Source: an uncultured Sphingomonadales bacterium (GTDB taxonomy: Bacteria > Pseudomonadota > Alphaproteobacteria > Sphingomonadales > Sphingomonadaceae). From it: a stretch of 13,402 nt of DNA. Positions 13,146-13,402 of the stretch are shown here, one piece after another. Every line of letters begins with the position of its first letter. Within the stretch, counting starts at the first letter, position 1. The position numbers and the translations under genes were made by a program. The notes beneath the pieces are model-generated. The model worked only from the letters and a program-made list of their open reading frames with translations, did not search any database and was not told the DNA's origin. The stretch lies in assembly GCA_937898535.1 (NCBI GenBank), contig CALDKP010000178.1, forward strand, positions 1 through 13,402, written 5' to 3'.

Positions 13146-13402
13146 CTACCGACCCTCACGCGCAGCCTTGCCGAAGACGCGGTATTGTTCGTTGCCGACG
13201 AAACCGAACTTCGTGATTCCACTACGCTTTACCGAAACCAGAGCCTTATCAACGGTGTCATACGGCGCCGTTGGGGCTGGTTGGAACTGAAGCTCGGGCT
13301 CAGGATTCATTGAAGTCGTCCGGACCAGATACTGTTCCATCTGCTGAATCGAAACCGGCGTGCCGTTCACATTGCCGGTGAACAGGCTGTCGCCCACACG
13401 CC
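13146..13402 (-). CDS. exbD: ExbD/TolR family biopolymer transport protein, C-terminal part
   Basis: The frame is open to the end of the window, so the N-terminal membrane anchor lies outside; 85 codons are visible. The sequence (GNVNGTPVSIQQMEQYLVRTTSMNPEPELQFQPAPTAPYDTVDKALVSVKRSGITKFGFVGNEQYR) matches the periplasmic domain of ExbD: the family pattern of a strand with PELQFQPAP, then YDTVDKALVSVKRSGITKFGFVG. ExbD works with ExbB to power TonB-dependent outer-membrane uptake using the proton gradient. The GTG at 13397 is an internal Val codon rather than the start. This is most likely the last gene of its operon, given the terminator 30 bp downstream. Confidence 0.88.
   Translation of the reverse strand, partial: RVGDSLFTGNVNGTPVSIQQMEQYLVRTTSMNPEPELQFQPAPTAPYDTVDKALVSVKRSGITKFGFVGNEQYRVFGKAAREGR

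Overview
The window looks like the chromosome of an alphaproteobacterium of the order Sphingomonadales with moderate GC content. The evidence is a complete PhyR/NepR/EcfG general stress response locus with an adjacent HisKA_2 sensor kinase, a set of small families typical of these bacteria (UPF0260, DUF1272, DUF2093, GlsB/YeaQ), and an intergenic palindrome of the CCTGAACTTGTTTCAGG type that I recall as common in sphingomonad genomes. No mobile element, CRISPR array, rRNA or tRNA was found.

Left part (1-5821): the 3' end of a YcgN-like UPF0260 gene overlaps a YgjP/M48-type metallopeptidase gene, followed by a DUF1272 zinc-ribbon-like protein. Converging on these is a membrane-anchored protein with a long Ala/Lys/Pro linker and a C-terminal helix-hairpin-helix domain. 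Next is purD (minus strand), whose start codon overlaps the start codon of xseA (plus strand). xseA, a DUF2093 gene and an exported M23 peptidase gene form an apparent operon. Two hairpin terminators (5961-6049) separate this block from the next.

Central part (6171-11166): phyR (minus) diverges from nepR-ecfG-kinase (plus). The kinase should control phosphorylation of PhyR; PhyR-P binds the anti-sigma factor NepR and frees EcfG. EcfG-type promoter boxes (GGAAC, 16 bp, CGTT-like) lie in front of phyR and again as a divergent pair at 10561-10658. There they drive a GlsB/YeaQ membrane protein plus a small acidic lipoprotein on one side and an unrecognised single-pass protein with a C-terminal SFPASDPPS motif on the other. 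The window therefore appears to hold both the regulator of the stress response and some of its direct targets.

Right part (11181-13402): a terminator, a tiny bicistron encoding 26-aa and 53-aa proteins, an exported M20 (CPG2-like) metallopeptidase gene, a repeat-containing intergenic stretch with a strong terminator, and the 3' end of an exbD gene.

The most useful points for a second look are the mirrored GTTCC/GGAAC boxes and structured leader of nepR, the second divergent EcfG promoter pair, the micro-bicistron at 11233-11480, the overlapping purD/xseA start codons, and an open in-frame stretch after the kinase stop codon.
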